A stretch of DNA of 64,000 nucleotides from NCBI RefSeq assembly GCF_965204935.1, contig NZ_CBDBFO010000002.1; one strand, given 5' to 3'. The translations under genes and the position numbers were made by a program. The notes beneath the pieces are model-generated. The model did no database searches. It worked only from the letters and a program-made list of their open reading frames with translations, and had not been told where the DNA came from. Positions 59,851 to 64,000 of this stretch are shown here, in pieces. Origin of the DNA: Hoeflea_A sp965204935. GTDB lineage: Bacteria; Pseudomonadota; Alphaproteobacteria; Rhizobiales; Rhizobiaceae. The first letter of the stretch is position 1; every line of letters begins with the position of its first letter.

Positions 59851-60987
59851 ATGATTGTCCAAAAATTCTTGCAATGGTCTGAAACGGCGGGCTCCAACGA
59901 GAGAGCCCGCGCGGCGAGTGCGCTGGCACGCGCGTTTGCAATGAGCGAATTGTCGGTTGAAGAGACGCGCGCGGCGGAGGCGGCAATGGCCTTGCTGCTT
60001 GACGATCCCTCTCCGAAAGTGCGGCAGGCGATGGCGGAAGCGCTGGCAACCAGCGAAAAGGCGCCGCGTTCCATTATTTGCAGCCTTGCGAGAGACCAGG
60101 TCGAAGTGGCCGGTGTGGTTGTGTGCTGTTCGCCTGTCCTGCGGGATCAGGATCTCGTGGATCTCGCAGCGGATGGTCGCGCCGGCCTACAAAATGCCAT
60201 CGCCATCCGCGAGGATTTGAGCCCTGCGATCTGCGCCGCCCTGGCGGAAGTCGCAGGCCGGCATCCGATAGCCGAGATGCTCGACAATCTGACGGCACGT
60301 ATTGCCAAGGTAACGCTGCGCCGCATCACGGAGCGTTTCGGGGATCAGCCGGAGTTGCGGGCACGGCTTCTCGACCGCGATGATCTTCCGTGCGACGTGC
60401 GTCATGACCTGATCGTCCGGGTAAGTGATGCGCTGGCGCAATCCCTGTTCGTCTCCGGTGCCATCGGTCAGAGCCGTGTCGAACGCATCACACAGGACGC
60501 ATGCCAGTCGGCGACCCTGCAGCTCGCAGGCAATATCGCCGGTGAGGAGGTGCCCGCGCTGGTCGAGCATCTGCGCATTTCGGGCCGGCTCACACCAGCG
60601 TTCCTGATGCACACGCTGTGCATCGGCAATATCGAGTTCTTCGCGGCGGCAATCGGTTCGATCTCTGGTGTCAGCGACGATCGTGTCCGCAGCATTCTGG
60701 TCGACGGTCGCCGAAATGCGATCCTTGCGCTTTACATGTCGGGCGGCCTGGAGAGCGCAGTGGCCGAGGTCTTTGCCACTGCGACGCTACTTTGGCGCAA
60801 GGCAACGCGGTTTGATGCAAGTCCCAGTGCCCTTCGGATTACCGACTCTCTGGTGGAGCAATATGCCCGGGCAGGTGAGGGCGGGCCGGTTTCCGACCTT
60901 CTCTCGCTGGTCGAGCGCATGAACCTCGACTTCCGCAGGCAGGCTGCGAAAGATTATGCGGTTTCAATGACATACGAGGCTGCCTGA
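59851..60987 (+). CDS. DUF2336 protein
   Basis: Alphaproteobacterial protein of 378 aa. It is mostly alpha-helical with HEAT-like repeats (SPKVRQAMAEALATSEKAP, DLSPAICAALAEVAGRHPIAEMLDN, DLPCDVRHDLIVRVSDALA) and ends with DFRRQAAKDYAVS. No catalytic motif is visible. The family function is not established, and HEAT repeats suggest a binding or scaffold role. It starts divergently from the MaoC gene and converges on parE with a 16-bp gap. Confidence 0.9.
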   Translation: MIVQKFLQWSETAGSNERARAASALARAFAMSELSVEETRAAEAAMALLLDDPSPKVRQAMAEALATSEKAPRSIICSLARDQVEVAGVVVCCSPVLRDQDLVDLAADGRAGLQNAIAIREDLSPAICAALAEVAGRHPIAEMLDNLTARIAKVTLRRITERFGDQPELRARLLDRDDLPCDVRHDLIVRVSDALAQSLFVSGAIGQSRVERITQDACQSATLQLAGNIAGEEVPALVEHLRISGRLTPAFLMHTLCIGNIEFFAAAIGSISGVSDDRVRSILVDGRRNAILALYMSGGLESAVAEVFATATLLWRKATRFDASPSALRITDSLVEQYARAGEGGPVSDLLSLVERMNLDFRRQAAKDYAVSMTYEAA

Positions 60988-61003
60988 TCGTCGCTGATCG
61001 CGG

Positions 61004-63085
61004 TCAGATATCGAGATCTTCCACGAACTCGGCGCGTTGCTGGATGAACTGAAAGCGCGCGTCGGCCTTGGTCCCCATCAGATCATCCACCGTCTTGCGG
61101 GTATCCTCGGATATCGCCTCATCGATCTCGACACGCAGCAGCGTGCGCTTGTCGGGATGCATGGTGGTTTCCTTCAACTGGGCCGGCAGCATTTCGCCCA
61201 GACCCTTGAACCGTCCGATATCGATCTTTCCCTTGCCCTTGAACTCGGTTTCCAGGAGTTCGGCACGGTGGGCATCGTCACGGGCATAGAGCGTCTTGCC
61301 GCCCTGGGTGATGCGATATAGCGGCGGGACCGCGAGATAAAGATGCCCCTCTCGAACAAGATCCGGCATCTCCTGGTAGAAGAAGGTGATGAGCAGCGAT
61401 GCGATATGGGCGCCGTCAACATCGGCATCGGTCATGATGATGACGCGATCATATCGCAGATCCTGCTCGCGGTATTTCGATCGGGTGCCGCATCCCAGCG
61501 CCTGAACGATATCGGCGATCTGCTGATTGGCGCCCAGCTTGTCGCGGCCTGCGCTGGCGACATTGAGGATCTTACCGCGCAACGGCAGGATCGCCTGATT
61601 GGCACGGTTGCGTGCCTGCTTGGCCGAGCCGCCCGCGGAGTCGCCCTCGACGATAAAGAGCTCTGCACCAGCTGCAGAATTCTGAGAACAGTCGGCGAGC
61701 TTGCCGGGAAGCCGCAGCTTGCGAACCGCGCTTTTGCGGCTGACTTCCTTTTCCTTGCGACGGCGGACGCGCTCATCGGCACGCTCCAGCACCCAGTCCA
61801 GCAGCTTGGCGGCTTCTTGCGGGGAATCGGCCAGGAAATGGTCGAAGGGATCGCGCACGGCGTTTTCGACAATGCGCTGTGCTTCAACGGTGGCGAGTTT
61901 GTCCTTCGTCTGGCCGACGAATTCCGGCTCACGTACGAAGACAGACAGCATTCCGGCCAATGAGATCAGCACGTCATCCGTCGTGATGATCGAAGCGCGC
62001 TTGTTGCCGGTAAGCTCGGCATAGGCCTTGAGGCCGCGCGTCAGCGCCAGGCGGAAGCCAGCCTCATGGGTGCCGCCTTCGGGCGTCGGTACCGTGTTGC
62101 AATAGGAATTGATGAAGGCGTCGCCCGTATACCATGTGACGGCCCACTCGACGGTGCCGTGCCCGCCGGTTTTTTCGGAGCGGCCGTGGAAAATGTCCCG
62201 TGTGACCTTGTGCTCCGGGCCGATGCTTTCGTCGAGATAATCCTTCAGCCCGCCCGGGAAGTGGAAGGTCGCCTTCGGTGGCGTTTCGCTCTTCTCGTCC
62301 AGAAGGGCCGGATCACAGGTCCAGCGGATCTCGACGCCGCCGAACAGGTAAGCCTTGGAGCGCGCCATCTTGAACAGGCGGGCGGGATCGAAACCGGCGC
62401 CTTTGCCGAATATCTCGGCGTCGGGATGGAAACGGACCTTGGTGCCGCGGCGATTGTGCACCTCACCCAGATCCTGCAATTTTCCCTTCGGCTGGCCGCG
62501 CGAGAAGTCCTGCCGGTAGAGATGCCGGTTGCGGGCGACCTCGACCTCCAGGTGATCCGAGAGCGCATTGACGACCGAGACGCCGACACCATGCAGGCCA
62601 CCGGATGTCTCGTAGACCTTCGAGTCGAATTTGCCGCCGGCGTGCAGCGTCGTCATGATCACTTCAAGCGCGGACTTGTTCTTGTATTTCGGATGCGGGT
62701 CGACCGGTATGCCGCGCCCGTTATCCGTGACACTGAGGAAACCGTCCGCCTCGAGCTCGACCTCGATGACCTTGGCGTGGCCCGCGACGGCCTCGTCCAT
62801 GGCATTATCGATGACTTCCGCGAACAAATGATGCAGGGCTTTGGCGTCAGTGCCGCCTATGTACATGCCAGGTCTGCGCCTGACCGGCTCGAGACCTTCA
62901 AGGACCTCGATGTCGGACGCAGAATAGCCGGCTTCGGCATTGTCCTTCATTGCTGCTGCCTTGCTGGTACGTGTCCGCTTCGCCCGGGATTGCGATCCGG
63001 ATTTGCTGGTTTCTCTATCGCTTGCCGCATTGTCGGACGCTTGCGGCGCGTCCAGGCCGTTAAAGAGATCAGTCGTATCATCCAT
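61004..63085 (-). CDS. parE: DNA topoisomerase IV subunit B
   Basis: ATPase subunit of topoisomerase IV, 693 aa. A Lys/Ser-rich tail of about 55 residues precedes the GHKL ATPase domain (EVIDNAMDEAVAGHA, DNGRGIPVDPHPKYKNKSALEVIMT, GGLHGVGVSVVNALS). The TOPRIM domain has LFIVEGDSAGGSAKQARNR and the metal Asp pair in MTDADVDGAHIASLL. RFKGLGEMLPAQLKETTMHP is the C-terminal QTK-loop neighbour. The window contains no parC. Confidence 0.97.
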   Translation of the reverse strand: MDDTTDLFNGLDAPQASDNAASDRETSKSGSQSRAKRTRTSKAAAMKDNAEAGYSASDIEVLEGLEPVRRRPGMYIGGTDAKALHHLFAEVIDNAMDEAVAGHAKVIEVELEADGFLSVTDNGRGIPVDPHPKYKNKSALEVIMTTLHAGGKFDSKVYETSGGLHGVGVSVVNALSDHLEVEVARNRHLYRQDFSRGQPKGKLQDLGEVHNRRGTKVRFHPDAEIFGKGAGFDPARLFKMARSKAYLFGGVEIRWTCDPALLDEKSETPPKATFHFPGGLKDYLDESIGPEHKVTRDIFHGRSEKTGGHGTVEWAVTWYTGDAFINSYCNTVPTPEGGTHEAGFRLALTRGLKAYAELTGNKRASIITTDDVLISLAGMLSVFVREPEFVGQTKDKLATVEAQRIVENAVRDPFDHFLADSPQEAAKLLDWVLERADERVRRRKEKEVSRKSAVRKLRLPGKLADCSQNSAAGAELFIVEGDSAGGSAKQARNRANQAILPLRGKILNVASAGRDKLGANQQIADIVQALGCGTRSKYREQDLRYDRVIIMTDADVDGAHIASLLITFFYQEMPDLVREGHLYLAVPPLYRITQGGKTLYARDDAHRAELLETEFKGKGKIDIGRFKGLGEMLPAQLKETTMHPDKRTLLRVEIDEAISEDTRKTVDDLMGTKADARFQFIQQRAEFVEDLDI

Positions 63086-63327
63086 CGCGCAGACGGGCCC
63101 TCGTCATCCATCCGCAATGGGCCTGTGCCGAAATCGCGACCGGACCCTTGCATTGATTCGCATCGCAGAGAGTCTGCCAGAATCAAGCGCTTGTTGCGAG
63201 TGCGGGTCCGCTGCCATTGAGCATTATCTTGACCGGGATTTCTGGCAATGTGGCATATTTGAAGCAAATTGGGCCCCGGAGATGACTGTCTTCGCCGAAG
63301 CCGCCAAGTCGCTCGCCCGGAGCCCCG
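63086..63327. other. 242-bp intergenic region between gltA and parE
   Basis: No gene recognised. It holds the parE promoter and the gltA 3' untranslated region. I do not see a convincing terminator hairpin with a T-tract on the gltA side. Confidence 0.5.
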
Positions 63328-64000
63328 TCAGGAGCGGCTGGAAATCGGGATGTAGTCGCGGCTTGTCTCGCCGGTGTAGAGCTGGCGCGGCCGGCCGATC
63401 CTTTGGTGCGGATCCTCGATCATTTCCTTCCACTGCGCGATCCATCCGACCGTTCGTGCAAGCGCAAATAGAACGGTGAACATGGTTGTCGGGAAGCCGA
63501 GTGCCTTAAGCGTGATGCCCGAATAGAAATCGATATTCGGATAGAGCTTCTTCTCGATGAAGTATTCGTCGGTCAGAGCAATGCGCTCAAGTTCGATGGC
63601 AACATCGAGAAGCGGATCGTCCTTGATCCCGAGCTCGGCCAGCACCTCATGCGTTGTCTTCTGCATGATCTTGGCGCGCGGATCGTAGTTCTTGTAGACC
63701 CGGTGGCCGAAACCCATCAGGCGGAACGGATCGTCATGGTCCTTGGCGCGGGCGATATATTCGGGAATGTTGTCCACCGTGCCGATTTCGGAAAGCATGT
63801 TCAACGCCGCTTCATTGGCGCCGCCATGAGCGGGGCCCCAAAGACAGGCAATGCCCGCTGCAATGCAGGCAAACGGATTGGCGCCTGACGAGCCGGCAAG
63901 ACGCACCGTGGAGGTGGAGGCATTCTGTTCATGGTCCGCATGCAGGATGAAGATGCGATCCATGGCACGGGCCAGAACCGGATTGACCACATACTCCTCG
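63328..64000 (-). CDS. gltA: Citrate synthase, C-terminal part (runs off the window)
   Basis: Last 224 or so residues of type II citrate synthase, open at the right edge. Active-site features are SSGANPFACIAAGIACLWGPAHGGANEAAL with the catalytic His, FGHRVYKNYDPRAKIM with the second His, and the catalytic Asp in YPNIDFYSGITLKALG. It condenses oxaloacetate and acetyl-CoA in the citric acid cycle. The C-terminal GETSRDYIPI end is complete. Confidence 0.96.
   Translation of the reverse strand, partial: EEYVVNPVLARAMDRIFILHADHEQNASTSTVRLAGSSGANPFACIAAGIACLWGPAHGGANEAALNMLSEIGTVDNIPEYIARAKDHDDPFRLMGFGHRVYKNYDPRAKIMQKTTHEVLAELGIKDDPLLDVAIELERIALTDEYFIEKKLYPNIDFYSGITLKALGFPTTMFTVLFALARTVGWIAQWKEMIEDPHQRIGRPRQLYTGETSRDYIPISSRS

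Noticed and set aside
1..64000. CRISPR arrays, tRNA or rRNA genes, prophage or conjugation modules
   Set aside because: No regularly spaced repeats, tRNA-like cloverleaf or phage/conjugation genes were recognised; mobile DNA is limited to the insertion sequences described.

Overview
The window is chromosomal DNA of an alphaproteobacterium, most likely of the order Hyphomicrobiales (Rhizobiales). The signs are a Porin_2-type porin, an ScfR/PccR-type propionyl-CoA regulator, parE next to gltA, DUF2336 and DUF2459 proteins, a ROK-controlled sugar-type ABC operon laid out like rhizobial frc loci, and high-GC codon use. Genus is not resolved. I see no tRNA, rRNA or CRISPR array.

Layout. 1-7.3 kb: a Cache-domain histidine kinase and NarL-type response regulator, divergent from a three-gene TRAP carboxylate importer (dctP, dctQ, dctM) whose large subunit has a long coiled-coil tail. 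7.3-16 kb: the propionyl-CoA module, with a PccR-like regulator divergent from bioY-pccB-pccA-aldo/keto reductase-mcm; the genes overlap or nearly touch, and a doubled TTTGCAAA motif lies at the regulator promoter. 16-21 kb: a carboxylate symporter fused to a solute-binding domain, a DUF427-adenylate cyclase fusion and a hydroxypyruvate-isomerase-like enzyme. 21-28.7 kb: an AraC regulator divergent from nitrilase and heme aldoxime dehydratase genes, followed by a complete branched-chain-amino-acid-type ABC importer, probably for aldoxime, nitrile or product uptake. 28.7-38 kb: a ten-gene minus-strand catabolic array (taurine/nitrate-type ABC importer, FAD oxidoreductase, class III CoA-transferase, enoyl-CoA hydratase, ferredoxin, DapA-family lyase, aldehyde dehydrogenase, dCMP-deaminase-like enzyme) with a divergent LysR gene. 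The substrate is unknown, and this is the best candidate for an undescribed pathway. 39-45.8 kb: ROK repressor, M20 amidohydrolase, sugar-type ABC importer and a YhfX-like PLP protein in one operon.

45.8-56 kb is an insertion-sequence cluster. An IS66-family element has replaced all but the tail of an ABC-2 ATPase gene on one side and truncated a DUF2147 gene on the other; it is itself split by an IS1111/IS110-type element. A second IS66-like element with a pRiA4b ORF-3 passenger has cut off the C-terminus of a porin gene. An IS5-family element interrupts a DUF2459 gene. Neither IS66-type element has matching 8-bp flanks, which points to IS-mediated deletions.

56-64 kb returns to ordinary chromosome: an exported protein of unknown function, a nitroreductase, a flavin-reductase-like protein, a CitE/MaoC pair, a DUF2336 protein, parE and the 3' part of gltA, which runs off the right edge.

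Three of the four ABC/TRAP solute-binding-protein genes (dctP, the aldoxime-locus binding protein and the sugar-type binding protein) are followed by a stable 9-bp-stem hairpin before the permease gene, a shared layout expected to favour binding-protein expression.
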